A DNA stretch of 36,589 nt from Funiculus sociatus GB2-C1 (GCF_039962115.1 NZ_JAMPKJ010000058.1:1-36589), one strand, 5' to 3'; counted from the first letter of the stretch, positions 1 to 7,288 are shown. The notes: a model not told the origin generated them from the letters alone. Program-made: numbers and translations.

Positions 1-13
1 ACTCCGGCTCAGT

Positions 14-502
14 TCAGCCAATGAGATAAGCAAGGGTTATGAATAACGGGTAGCAATCGCCTTTGTTCAGTCCCCATAGTACCCCAGCGATGACTTTTGC
101 AAGAGGTCTAATGATTCCAGTGGCATCGGCGAGATTGAGCAACGGAGTCAGACCGCCGCGTGCGTCGCCACCTGCGCCGTGCAGCATCACCACCAACGGT
201 GCGGGTCGGGAAGCTTGGTAGTTTTTAGGCACGTAGAGGAGTCCGTCGCGCTTAGTGGAAAGCCCCAATGGTTGCAGACCGCTTGGTGCCGTTCTTGTCG
301 GTGGCATTGGTCGTGCCAGTAAGCGTCCGTTCATAGATGCTTGATCCTGATTCTGTGGTTTATCTGTTCTCATTGATCTAATTCTCTCCATAGAGTTAGT
401 GGTACAGGCTGATCCAATTGCTCCAGTGATGCCTACCAAAAACATTCCCAGTAGGTGCCTTCGCCTTAATCGCAAACCGATGTCGGTTTTCTGCTTCAGC
501 AT
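14..502 (-). pseudogene. truncated PHB-depolymerase/esterase-like lipoprotein (alpha/beta hydrolase N-terminus only)
   Basis: The N-terminus has a twin-arginine-like stretch (RRRHLLG), a hydrophobic segment and a Cys followed by TT, so it looks like a Tat or Sec lipoprotein signal, although the lipobox (GSAC) is imperfect. A polar linker follows, then YVPKNYQ, PLVVMLHGAGGDARGG and LADATGII, which match the opening strands and oxyanion HG motif of secreted PHB-depolymerase/phospholipase-type hydrolases. After LADATGII the homology stops. The last 30 or so residues look unrelated and end in a stop, so the nucleophile Ser, the acid and the His are all absent. I chose the ATG at 500-502 because it opens directly on the signal sequence and has an AGGAG-type site upstream; an in-frame ATG at 560-562 is possible. 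Probably a broken, non-functional hydrolase gene. Confidence 0.6.
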
Positions 503-562
503 GATGCCCTTGCTTCTCCTGTTGTGAAAAGTGAATTTTTCTCCCGGCACCAATGAGAGCAA

Positions 563-832
563 ATGACATCTTGCACTAGATAAGCAAAATGTTCTCGATT
601 AGCCATTACACTTCCAATAGATTCTGATGTCAATCTTTGGGAGTAAAAATTCAGGATTTTCTCGCCTTTGTGATCGGTAAATAAGGAGACTTTTTCTTGT
701 GCCGATATTAACAGTTGAGCGTTACAAATCCAATCTTTAGATATAGGTAAAATGCAATCCTAACGACAGACAATACCAGCCAATGTACTCGATAGCATGA
801 AATTGAAGCAACGTCATTGAGAACTATTCATT
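563..832. other. intergenic region, divergent promoters
   Basis: This gap separates the minus-strand hydrolase remnant from the plus-strand HLIP gene, so it should hold promoters for both. A TAAAAT sequence near 747-752 could be a -10 box for the HLIP gene. One TTACAA lies further upstream, but I do not see the paired TTACA motifs of a convincing HLR1 light-response element. Confidence 0.3.
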
Positions 833-1039
833 ATGAAGACTTCAACCATCAATACTGCTAAAACTCCTACGGTCGCTCCAGCTTACAACGGTGCGGATCG
901 TAATGCCTGGATTTTTGGCTGGAACCCACAGCAAGAGCTATGGAACGGTCGTCTAGCAATGCTTGGTTTTGTCGCCTATCTTCTTTGGGATCTGGCTGGT
1001 TATAGCGTTCTTCGGGATGTACTCCACCTAGTTCGCTAG
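833..1039 (+). CDS. hli: high-light-inducible protein (HLIP/SCP, one-helix chlorophyll-binding protein)
   Basis: A 68-residue protein of the CAB/ELIP/HLIP superfamily. The single transmembrane helix carries the chlorophyll-binding signature: E35, N38, G39, R40, A42, M43 and G45 in ELWNGRLAMLGF, preceded by the usual FGWNPQQE. Proteins of this family sit in the thylakoid membrane, bind chlorophyll and carotenoid, and protect photosystem assembly and dissipate energy under high light. The N-terminal 25 residues are a hydrophilic Thr/Ala-rich extension exposed on one side of the membrane. The gene stands alone and the next gene begins about 100 bp downstream. Length and motif are both typical, so the family call is secure. 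Which hli paralog it is cannot be told from the sequence. Confidence 0.93.
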   Translation: MKTSTINTAKTPTVAPAYNGADRNAWIFGWNPQQELWNGRLAMLGFVAYLLWDLAGYSVLRDVLHLVR

Positions 1040-1138
1040 AAGTTGAATTGTCAGTTACAAGCTGTCTTTTGTTTCTCTAACAGCAGTAAAACACTTGTTT
1101 AGTCCACGCCAAAAATTTTTGAAAATCAAAATATTGCT

Positions 1139-1594
1139 ATGCAAACATCAAAATCTTCAGATTCCTCAATTCGTTACAGCGCTCTAGGCTTAGGTCTCCT
1201 TTTCTTGTTACTTGGCTTAGCTGGATTTGTCCCTAGTTTTTTCACTGCTTCTGAGAACCTTACCTCCGAACCAGGCTTCGGCTATATATTCGGCGTATTC
1301 CCCACCAACTATTTTCATAATGCAATTGGCATTTTAGTGGGTGTTTGGGGAATTGCTGCATTTACTAGCTTAAGCGGAGCAATTGTGTTCAATCGCATCT
1401 TCGCTCTCCTCTATGCAGCAGGTGCTATTTTAGGATTGCTGCCCTTTGCAAATACCCTGTTTGGGCTGACACCACTTTTTGGAAATAATATCTGGCTGAA
1501 TGCCCTTACTGCTGCGATCGCTTTCTACTTCGGATTTGTGAAGTCCGCAGAAATCGGTATGTCGAGTTCATCGAATGCTCAACCTAGCGTGTAA
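1139..1594 (+). CDS. DUF4383-like four-helix membrane protein
   Basis: A 151-residue integral membrane protein with four predicted hydrophobic segments at roughly residues 10-32, 60-80, 87-105 and 115-135. The segments are joined by short loops that include a conserved-looking FPTNYFHNAIGILVG stretch. This pattern resembles the DUF4383 family, small bacterial membrane proteins of unknown biochemical role that are often linked to stress conditions. The N-terminus (Ser/Asp-rich) and C-terminus (Ser-rich) are both polar. The gene follows the HLIP gene on the same strand with a 100-bp gap and is closed by a strong terminator, so the two could be co-transcribed. I do not assign a function. Confidence 0.7.
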   Translation: MQTSKSSDSSIRYSALGLGLLFLLLGLAGFVPSFFTASENLTSEPGFGYIFGVFPTNYFHNAIGILVGVWGIAAFTSLSGAIVFNRIFALLYAAGAILGLLPFANTLFGLTPLFGNNIWLNALTAAIAFYFGFVKSAEIGMSSSSNAQPSV

Positions 1595-1597
1595 CAA

Positions 1598-1678
1598 GAA
1601 TACCTTCTCGAAGTAGAGAAAGTATTCTAATGCTTATTCTATGATGCAGAAGTAGTCTCACAAGGACTACTTTTTTTT
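1598..1678 (+). terminator. double hairpin with Rho-independent terminator
   Basis: The first hairpin (1598-1609 paired with 1616-1627) has one mismatch and no T tract. The second, at 1651-1657 paired with 1665-1671, has a 7-bp stem AGTAGTC/GACTACT followed by eight T residues, a textbook intrinsic terminator for the membrane-protein gene upstream. Confidence 0.85.
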
Positions 1679-1833
1679 GCCATCGTTGAACTTTCAGTTT
1701 AATCACCCGCATCAGAGGTATTAGGCAGACACAATCAGCTAATTAATTGTTGTGCCGCTAGGTTGCCAGTGAGATGATGCTTTAATCTTATTAGTAAGGA
1801 AGTAGGGTTAAGCAGCGTTATATCTTGCCTACA

Positions 1834-2268
1834 ATGGTTTGGAGTAAAGAGAGGATTATTCAAAAGATTTATTGGGCAGTAGACCACTACGGGCATTTCA
1901 ACCCGCAACAGTACAGCCAAATTGCATCGGTATTGCAAAAGTTGAACAGTGCAGAGGTCTTCGAGATTCTCTACACCGTTTTGACTAATGTTGATCGACC
2001 TGCAACAAGATTTGCAGATCAACAATTTGCGGGAAGATTGCTACTTGACCTCGAACCCATGTGTACCCTTGAGCTAACAGACGCAATTCAAGGTTTATTG
2101 AAATGCTACAACTTGAGTATTGAGCAAGTTCCTTGGTATTTTGCACAACAGTATGGCAAGCAGGTAGTTCTAGAAATACTTGAAAAACTCAGAACTGAAT
2201 TGACTTGTAAGCAACAACAGCAAAGTATTGAGAAATGGGAATGGTGGTTACAGGCTTGCAAAGATTAG
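1834..2268 (+). CDS. hypothetical protein, mostly helical
   Basis: A 144-residue soluble protein that I do not recognise. It starts at an ATG at 1834; an in-frame TTG lies nine bases upstream at 1825. It has no signal peptide or membrane segment and appears mainly alpha-helical. Recognisable pieces are WAVDHYGHFNPQQY near the N-terminus, a middle section with AEVFEILYTVLTNVD, and a Gln-rich tail ending in EKWEWWLQACKD. Residue composition and the complete reading frame favour a real gene over the overlapping minus-strand frame at 1735-2025. It stands alone between a terminator and the HAD array, so context gives no hint of function. Confidence 0.6.
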   Translation: MVWSKERIIQKIYWAVDHYGHFNPQQYSQIASVLQKLNSAEVFEILYTVLTNVDRPATRFADQQFAGRLLLDLEPMCTLELTDAIQGLLKCYNLSIEQVPWYFAQQYGKQVVLEILEKLRTELTCKQQQQSIEKWEWWLQACKD

Positions 2269-2366
2269 GTGTTTAATTGATTTTGGAAGCATTGCACGGC
2301 ACAACAACGCTGTTGCAACGGGCTGGCTTAAGTCCCTGGCATGGTTGTAAAGGTGCTAGCAGCCGC

Positions 2367-2437
2367 CTCGTTGGGCAGCTTGTTCGTCTTCGGGGCGATC
2401 GCTTACATACAGCGAATTTTGCCTTGATGTTGCTGCG
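2367..2437 (-). pseudogene. fragment (copy a) of the HAD phosphatase gene
   Basis: About 55 bases here match the intact HAD gene across CGTTGGGCAGCTTGTTC through ACATACA and GAATTTTGC (intact copy at about 3815-3866). A short stretch then matches the join seen in fragment b just before the 81-aa gene. Most of the gene is internally deleted. It is the most degraded of three copies in a tandem array. Confidence 0.65.
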
Positions 2438-2438
2438 C

Positions 2439-2684
2439 TCATACCTCCTGCTGTGCTTGAATTTCATTCAGCAACATCTCGTCAGAGTAGGATTTTTCCC
2501 ATTCGCCCTCAAGCTTGAGCCGCACCGACTTTGCGCCACCACTGGGCGTACAAACGACCCAGTAGCTATCCTCCTGTCCTTTAACCTGAGCCGCATCCTG
2601 CTTTTCTGCGTTGTTGGAAAGCCCAGAATAAGCTTGAATACACGTCCAGGTAATGCCGTCGCTATCTGTAATCTCTCGTTCCAT
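2439..2684 (-). CDS. 81-aa hypothetical protein, array copy 1
   Basis: A small acidic protein opening MEREITDSDGITWT and closing in LLNEIQAQQEV, with a central YWVVCTPSGGAKSVRLKL segment that could form beta strands. It has no membrane segment or signal peptide and I do not recognise the family. It differs from array copy 2 at only five of 81 positions (C15Y, I16V, K28N, S40T, E59Q in copy 1 to copy 2 order), so the duplication is recent or both copies are under selection. In gene direction it follows a broken HAD copy, just as copy 2 follows the intact HAD gene. The ATG is preceded by an AGAGAGG-like ribosome site. Confidence 0.7.
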   Translation of the reverse strand: MEREITDSDGITWTCIQAYSGLSNNAEKQDAAQVKGQEDSYWVVCTPSGGAKSVRLKLEGEWEKSYSDEMLLNEIQAQQEV

Positions 2685-2825
2685 AACTATCCTCTCTTGT
2701 TACCGTGCTTCTGTCAGGTTGGGAGCGATCGCTTCTTGATATTGCTCGATCCACTCCCATGCCCATTGAAAGCGTACACCTACTCGTTGGGCAGCTTGTT
2801 CATCTTCCGGGCGATCGCCTACATA

Positions 2826-3361
2826 CATTGGTGACAAGTTAAGCCTTGGTGGCAGTTGTCAAGGGGATTGGATTAAAGAGGAATCACTTGACTGACATGA
2901 CCTGCTACGATTTGCCAACGGTTCTGTCGCTGTACCCAGACGCGAGTAAAGCGATAGGTTTCTGAGAAAGCTTGATGGTTGTAGATTCCAGCAGCGTCCA
3001 CTTTGAGAGTGACTACGACGCAATCGCCATAAAGATGGATTTGGCGATCGCTAATATCCAACGAAGTGAACCTAAATATTCCTGAGCGGTGCGCTTCCAG
3101 ATCGAATTGCTTGTTGACCACATTCCCTGTATGCATCGTCCAAACCAGGTCGTCGGCAATCAGTTCATCCAGCACAGCGATATCACTGGTTAGCATGGCA
3201 TGCCGTAGTTTTTCTTCGAGGTTTTCAATCGTTATCTTTTCCATTGAAGACTTCTCCTCTACACATTGAGGAAAATTTAGTTTTTACTCTCAAGAGACAT
3301 TCAGCTTAGCCTTATAAAATCCCCTTGACAAATGCCATACAGGCTTAACTTGTCACCAATG
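2826..3361. mobile_element. 536-bp element with terminal inverted repeats and 9-bp target duplication
   Basis: The left end (2826 onward, CATTGGTGACAAGTTAAGCC) is repeated in inverse at the right end, finishing at 3361. The inverted repeats continue imperfectly for about 45 bases to the shared TTGTCAAGGGGATT. The flanks are GCCTACATA (2817-2825) and GTCTACATA (3362-3370), a 9-bp target duplication with one mismatch. The uninterrupted target is visible in the intact HAD gene nearby. There is no transposase; the only gene inside is the minus-strand SnoaL-like gene. It is therefore a non-autonomous element mobilised in trans. The TSD length is compatible with IS4-like transposases, but the family is a guess. 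Confidence 0.8.
2873..3244 (-). CDS. SnoaL/DUF4440-like protein (NTF2 fold)
   Basis: A 123-residue protein with the layout of the NTF2-like superfamily. It has an N-terminal helix (IENLEEKLRHAMLTSDIAVLDELIADDLVWTM), then GNVVNKQFDLEAHRSG, then strands ending in the typical TYRFTRVWVQRQNRWQIVAGHVSQV. DUF4440 proteins bind small molecules or act as small isomerases or accessory domains; the substrate here is unknown. The protein is complete and starts at an ATG with a GAGAAG-type site upstream. It lies wholly within the inverted-repeat element, so it is a passenger gene. The right inverted repeat begins about 65 bp upstream of its start and the left one overlaps its 3' flank. Confidence 0.8.
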   Translation of the reverse strand: MEKITIENLEEKLRHAMLTSDIAVLDELIADDLVWTMHTGNVVNKQFDLEAHRSGIFRFTSLDISDRQIHLYGDCVVVTLKVDAAGIYNHQAFSETYRFTRVWVQRQNRWQIVAGHVSQVIPL

Positions 3362-3470
3362 GTCTACATACAGCGAATTTTGCGGAGTGTGTTTGTGTCT
3401 GACCATTGCTAGTTGCAATATGCGCGATCGCGGTTTACGGTATTATCCAGACCACTTGATTTTGCTTAGG

Positions 3471-3716
3471 TCATACCTCCTGCTGTGCTTGAATTTCATT
3501 CAGCAACATCTCGTCAGAGTAGGATTTTTCCCATTCACCCTGAAGCTTGAGGCGCACCGACTTTGCGCCACCACTGGGCGTACAAACGACCCAGTAGGTA
3601 TCCTCTTGTCCTTTAACCTGAGCCGCATCCTGGTTTTCTGCGTTGTTGGAAAGCCCAGAATAGGCTTGAACATACGTCCAGGTAATGCCGTCGCTATCTG
3701 TAATCTCTCGTTCCAT
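3471..3716 (-). CDS. 81-aa hypothetical protein, array copy 2
   Basis: A near-identical twin of the 81-aa gene at 2439-2684 (76 of 81 residues the same). It starts 15 bases after the stop codon of the intact HAD gene on the same strand, so the two are very likely one transcript. The protein is acidic and small, without membrane segments. A Trp/Tyr-containing core (YWVVCTPSGGAKSVRLKL) is fully conserved between the copies, which suggests that part matters most. Function unknown. An RNA- or protein-binding adaptor is possible, but nothing in the sequence proves it. Confidence 0.72.
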   Translation of the reverse strand: MEREITDSDGITWTYVQAYSGLSNNAENQDAAQVKGQEDTYWVVCTPSGGAKSVRLKLQGEWEKSYSDEMLLNEIQAQQEV

Positions 3717-3731
3717 GAGTATTCTCTCTTG

Positions 3732-4265
3732 TTACCGTGCTTCTGTCAGGTTGGGAGCGATCGCTTCTTGATGTTGCTCGATCCAGTCCCATGCCCATTG
3801 AAAGCGTACACCTACTCGTTGGGCAGCTTGTTCATCTTCCGGGCGATCGCCTACATACAAGGAATTTTGCGGAGTATGCTTGTGTCTGATCATTGCTAAT
3901 TGCAACATACCCGATTGCGGTTTCCGGTACTGTCCAGACCACTTGGTTTGGCTGTGGTTATGAACATTGTGATGAGTAACACGGAAACATTTTCTGCCCT
4001 CAAAGTCTGGGCAGAAGTAAATTTCTCTCAATGGGAATAACTCAAGCGTGTATTGCTGTTCCTTGATGCACTCTTGCATAGACTTATGACCAGCGGCAAC
4101 TCCACCTTGGTTCGTGATGCCAACAATAATCCAATAGTCTTTGTAGGTGCGAAGAGCAATATCAGCACCTTCAATAATGCGTTGATCTTTGGGATGTTGG
4201 AAGTGTTGCTTTCCGCTGAGTGGTTCGCGGAGTGTGCCGTCTAGGTCTATTAGTAATAAGCTCAT
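3732..4265 (-). CDS. HAD-superfamily phosphatase, HAD-IIIA type (GmhB / polynucleotide 3'-phosphatase-like)
   Basis: A 177-residue enzyme with all HAD motifs. Motif I is LIDLDGTL, with nucleophile D7 and general acid D9. Motif II is GITNQGG with T51, motif III is RKPQSGM with K115, and motif IV is YVGDRPEDEQAA with D140 and D144. Size and the short GVAAGHK segment after motif II fit the HAD-IIIA group, which includes heptose-bisphosphate phosphatase (GmhB), histidinol phosphatase and the phosphatase part of polynucleotide kinase. A Cys/His-rich loop (CPDFEGRKCFRVTHHNVHNH) lies where GmhB-type enzymes bind zinc. The substrate cannot be settled here. The gene is followed closely by the 81-aa gene, and two degraded copies of this gene lie downstream. 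Confidence 0.85.
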   Translation of the reverse strand: MSLLLIDLDGTLREPLSGKQHFQHPKDQRIIEGADIALRTYKDYWIIVGITNQGGVAAGHKSMQECIKEQQYTLELFPLREIYFCPDFEGRKCFRVTHHNVHNHSQTKWSGQYRKPQSGMLQLAMIRHKHTPQNSLYVGDRPEDEQAAQRVGVRFQWAWDWIEQHQEAIAPNLTEAR

Positions 4266-4554
4266 CGTTCCTTGATGACATTCCCTGTTTTATCAACATC
4301 CTAAACTGCGCTCCATTGCTTCTCCTCTAGCTAATGGTATGCACTGCTGAGGCGCTCGACCTATCAACCTATCTTCCTAATGATTAGACTATTAATTTAA
4401 TGTGTAATTCAAAATACAAATAATGGAGAAACTATTTTGTTGTAATCATATAAACGGTGACATTAGCACATTTTATCACCTACGAATTATCTGAAAATAT
4501 TTTTAAAATCATCCCAAAGATGAAGGTAGGCATCGATTAGGTGCTATAGGGTTA
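4266..4554. other. AT-rich intergenic region
   Basis: I see no gene here. The stretch at about 4380-4510 is AT-rich, and promoters for the minus-strand HAD gene would lie near its left end. No clear hairpin or repeat was found. Confidence 0.3.
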
Positions 4555-4555
4555 A

Positions 4556-4675
4556 CTTAAGCTGGCGGAAGATGTGCGGCACAAGCTGGAATTAGTGCTG
4601 GTTGATTCCGCTGACGAAGTATTGACAGCAACCCCGTCACCCGCAAAGCAAACGGAAGTGATGTTGGTTGGCTAA
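4556..4675 (+). pseudogene. 3' remnant of a gene, possibly Lon protease C-terminus
   Basis: About 39 codons remain open to a TAA at 4673-4675, reading LAEDVRHKLELVLVDSADEV followed by a short tail. The pattern of an acidic amphipathic helix, then LxLVxVDxxDEVL near a C-terminus, resembles the end of Lon (S16) proteases, in which EEVR-x-L-x-x-xxVxxxDEVL is common. No upstream coding sequence remains and there is no start. It is best read as a gene scrap. The Lon assignment is tentative because the piece is short. Confidence 0.4.
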
Positions 4676-4700
4676 ATCCTTTGAGCAAGGGGACTGTTTA

Positions 4701-5498
4701 GTGAATTGGGACTTGAGCGAAAAGCAAATCGATTTAGAAGACTACAGGACGACTTATTTAGAGGGGGGAGAGACATCAAACTCAGCTCCCATCCTGTTTT
4801 TGCATGGCTGGACAATTTCCACTGCACCCTACCGCGAAAGCTTAAAATTTCTGTGCCAACGGTATCGCGCGATCGCGCCCGATCTACCGGGTTTTGGAAA
4901 ATGCACTCATCCGAAATGCCCCCGCGATTCCGCTAGCTATGTCAATTGCATCGTTTCGTTTCTACAAGCATTAAACATTCAAAAAGTCCATGCGATCGGA
5001 CACTCAGGGGGAGGATCTATAGCGATCGCCCTAGCCGCCACAAGACCATCTTTGGTAAGTAGCCTCATCATCTCAGACAGCACGGGAATTCCGCTCGGCA
5101 CATTACCCAAGGTTGCGCTTGGGAGATCGATTGACATGGTGATGCAAACTCCAAAAGTAAGAGTTATCCCGATGCTGCGATTTTACCGAGCTTTGCTTCA
5201 CAACTGGGTATTTAATACTCAGAACATGATTCAATGCACGCGGCTTGCACTCAACGAGGATTTACGACCGCTCTTACCACAGATTAAATCTCCGGCTTTG
5301 GTTTTGTGGGGAGGAAGCGATCGCTTTATTCCCCTGCAATTAGCTTATGAGTTTTCACAAGGCATTCCAGGTGCTAGGCTAATCGCTGCTCAAGGAGAAC
5401 ATCATGAATGGGCGATGTTTCGTCCAGAAATATTTGTACCAACTATCTTTGATTTTTTAAGTGAAGTTGAGGAAATGGAAAGTCTTGGGATTACTTGA
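4701..5498 (+). CDS. alpha/beta-fold hydrolase
   Basis: A 265-residue hydrolase if started at the GTG at 4701, which has AAGGGG eight bases upstream. A TTG at 4668 would add 11 residues but overlaps the preceding remnant and has a poorer ribosome site. The family signs are FLHGW (oxyanion strand), APDLPGFGKC, the nucleophile elbow GHSGGG (Ser about residue 102), the acid Asp in WGGSDRF and a His in GEHHEW close to the C-terminus. Catalytic order and spacing match the epoxide hydrolase/haloperoxidase/lipase group of soluble cytoplasmic hydrolases. There is no signal peptide. The neighbours are gene remnants, so no pathway can be suggested. Confidence 0.85.
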   Translation: MNWDLSEKQIDLEDYRTTYLEGGETSNSAPILFLHGWTISTAPYRESLKFLCQRYRAIAPDLPGFGKCTHPKCPRDSASYVNCIVSFLQALNIQKVHAIGHSGGGSIAIALAATRPSLVSSLIISDSTGIPLGTLPKVALGRSIDMVMQTPKVRVIPMLRFYRALLHNWVFNTQNMIQCTRLALNEDLRPLLPQIKSPALVLWGGSDRFIPLQLAYEFSQGIPGARLIAAQGEHHEWAMFRPEIFVPTIFDFLSEVEEMESLGIT

Positions 5499-5686
5499 AA
5501 AATAGTTCTTTCAATCGAGATTATTCAATAAATGGTGGAATCTAAGCTGTAGTGATAGTAACAACCAGGCTTAACCCAAAACTATTCCTTCGGTCAAGGT
5601 AAGACAGGCTCTAAGGATGAAGCTGTAATTTTGAATACTTTTTAGCTTTAAGACTAAGAGATTCTTCCGGAGAAGGAGCTTGCCAA

Positions 5687-5740
5687 ATGCAATATTACGA
5701 CGTTGTAACTATTGGGGCAGGTCATAACGCAAAGGAGTAA
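5687..5740 (+). pseudogene. 5' scrap of a CrtO/phytoene-desaturase-like flavoprotein gene, now a 17-codon ORF
   Basis: The ORF reads MQYYDVVTIGAGHN and then AKE and stop. The first 14 residues are the standard opening of CrtO-like carotenoid ketolases and related FAD oxidoreductases (YDVVxIGAGHNG), including the start of the FAD-binding GxGxxG. Everything after is lost. A good AAGGAG ribosome site precedes it (about 5673). The ORF stop TAA overlaps the start of the hemerythrin gene (TAATG), and that gene's AAAGGAG site lies inside the ORF. It may now act as a translated leader for the downstream gene. Confidence 0.6.
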
Positions 5741-6777
5741 TGAAAATGGTATCGACTCTGAATGACACCAAGCGCCTTGCAATTGCCAGAAAGCTGGCAG
5801 AGATGAAAGCGCTACAAAATTTGCTGATTAGTAACGAGGAGAAATTAATTCAGGATTGTACTGATGATGATATTCGCAAGCGCCTACAGGATATGGTCGA
5901 AAGCGATCGCAAAAACCTGGGTGTTATCGATACTGCAATCGTTCAGTACGGTGTCCAGAGTGAGCTTAAGGAAACAACCCAGAAGCTCATAGGCGAAGTT
6001 CAGAAACTAATGGAAGGCTCTGAGCTAACTTTGTTTGAAAAAGTATTTGAGCAAGAATTGCTCAAGCACAAGCAAACCATGACTGGACTGCTAATCCACA
6101 AAGCTGCTCAAGTTGTTGGTGCTGATATTAAAGCTGCTATAACGCCTTTAAATGCAGTTAACTTTGAAAACCGCGCTCATCAAGAGCAACTGAAAGGGAT
6201 TCTAGAGATTCTGGGGGTTCGCGAACTCACAGGACAAGACGCAAAGCAGGGACTGTGGGCGCGGGTTGAAGATGCGGTTGCAGCCTTAACAGGCGTTGCT
6301 GGTAGTGTGGTGACGCGCACCGATGATGAGATGAGTATTCGCGACCTCCTCCGCATGGATCATACTAAAGCCGATACCTTATTCGCGGAAATTTTAGGTG
6401 CTGACGATCCTCAAAAAATTCAAGAGTATTTTGGACAACTGTACAAAGATATAAAAGTTCATGGTACAGCCGAAGAACAAGTTCTCTACCCGGCAATTCG
6501 TCCGTATTACGAACATACGCAGGAAATATACGAGCAAACCGATGAAGTGATGGAGATGTTAGATGAAATTAAGCCTCTAGATCCTGCTTCATCTGAGTTT
6601 AAAGCCAAAATTGAGCAGTTAAGAACTGCGACGCGAAATCACATAAATCAAGAAGAAAAAGATATATTCACCCTAATCAAAGAAAACTTTAGCCACGAGC
6701 AGCAGAAGCAAGTGGCTAGGGAGTTGAAAGCTGTTAAAAGCCAACTGCAAGACCAGATGGCTGCTGCCAATCCTTAA
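5740..6777 (+). CDS. hemerythrin HHE-domain protein with long helical N-terminal domain
   Basis: A 345-residue soluble, nearly all-helical protein. Residues 1-180 are a charged helical region that I do not recognise. Residues about 200-320 form a hemerythrin-like HHE cation-binding domain, with the iron-ligand candidates His in LLRMDHTKAD, His and Glu in KVHGTAEEQVLYP and His, Glu and Asp in RNHINQEEKDIF. Such domains bind a di-iron centre and O2 or NO, and serve in oxygen or iron sensing or storage. Translation starts at 5740 (ATG, AAAGGAG eight bases upstream) or at the ATG two codons later. The start overlaps the stop of the CrtO-like scrap, so coupling is possible. The Ala/Gln-rich C-terminus is typical of a soluble protein. 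Confidence 0.85.
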   Translation: MKMVSTLNDTKRLAIARKLAEMKALQNLLISNEEKLIQDCTDDDIRKRLQDMVESDRKNLGVIDTAIVQYGVQSELKETTQKLIGEVQKLMEGSELTLFEKVFEQELLKHKQTMTGLLIHKAAQVVGADIKAAITPLNAVNFENRAHQEQLKGILEILGVRELTGQDAKQGLWARVEDAVAALTGVAGSVVTRTDDEMSIRDLLRMDHTKADTLFAEILGADDPQKIQEYFGQLYKDIKVHGTAEEQVLYPAIRPYYEHTQEIYEQTDEVMEMLDEIKPLDPASSEFKAKIEQLRTATRNHINQEEKDIFTLIKENFSHEQQKQVARELKAVKSQLQDQMAAANP

Positions 6778-6892
6778 TAGCAAGCCAATCAAGAACAAAG
6801 TCGATAGCTAAAGAAAACTTAGCTATACTTTGACAATTTCAACCATCAAGTAAATTCTTTTTATCAAAAACATTTTCGGGCTTTGTGCAACT

Positions 6893-7288
6893 ATGAATAA
6901 TCCAACAACGTGGAAGTATATATTTCAACTCAAAGCTGTGATCAATTGGATCGAATCTCTAGCTTTACTGTTTGCCGACCGATGGATTCGTGAGTTGATT
7001 GGTGAGAAACCCCTCACGAATCCTGAGTATTTACAACTGTTTCTCGTATTGGTAATTGTGATCGGAATTGGCTATTGGTGGGTCAGTCAGGACATTTCCC
7101 GCAATCATGAAATTGTAAAACTTGGAATTTTCGCGCAATATTCTGTCTTCGGTGTGCTGGCTTATCAAACTTTGATAGGCAATGTTCACCCACTTTATCT
7201 AATTCCAGGTGTCATTGACCTGATTTTTGCGATTCTCTTCAGTGTATTTCTATACTCTTACGCTCAGAATAAACCAGCGTTGGAGTGA
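6893..7288 (+). CDS. small integral membrane protein of unknown function
   Basis: A 131-residue protein with about three hydrophobic helices: residues 47-66, 83-103 and 106-125. An amphipathic N-terminal section comes first (WKYIFQLKAVINWIESLALL). The loop between helices contains SQDISRNHEIVKLGIFAQYS, which looks like a conserved cyanobacterial feature, but I cannot name the family. The ATG is 115 bp after the hemerythrin gene on the same strand, so the two may share a transcript. It ends in a short polar tail. No catalytic motif is visible. Confidence 0.65.
   Translation: MNNPTTWKYIFQLKAVINWIESLALLFADRWIRELIGEKPLTNPEYLQLFLVLVIVIGIGYWWVSQDISRNHEIVKLGIFAQYSVFGVLAYQTLIGNVHPLYLIPGVIDLIFAILFSVFLYSYAQNKPALE

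Larger units (their letters stand above)
2703..3468 (-). pseudogene. HAD phosphatase gene copy b, split by an inserted element
   Basis: The segment 2703-2825 matches the 3' third of the intact HAD gene and 3371-3466 matches the next upstream third. If the 536-bp element and one 9-bp target copy between them are removed, the two halves join exactly as in the intact gene (GCCTACATA followed by CA, then GAATTTTGCGGAGT). The 5' part of the gene is missing beyond about 3466, where the sequence passes straight into the 3' end of 81-aa copy 2. The copy cannot make a full HAD protein. Confidence 0.8.

Noticed and set aside
1735-2025. 96-codon minus-strand frame
   Set aside because: It overlaps the better plus-strand gene at 1834-2268 and has an unlikely Cys/Leu-rich composition.
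2277-2834. 185-codon plus-strand frame, and its relative at 3387-3899
   Set aside because: They are antisense to the 81-aa genes and HAD fragments. They look alike only because the region is duplicated.
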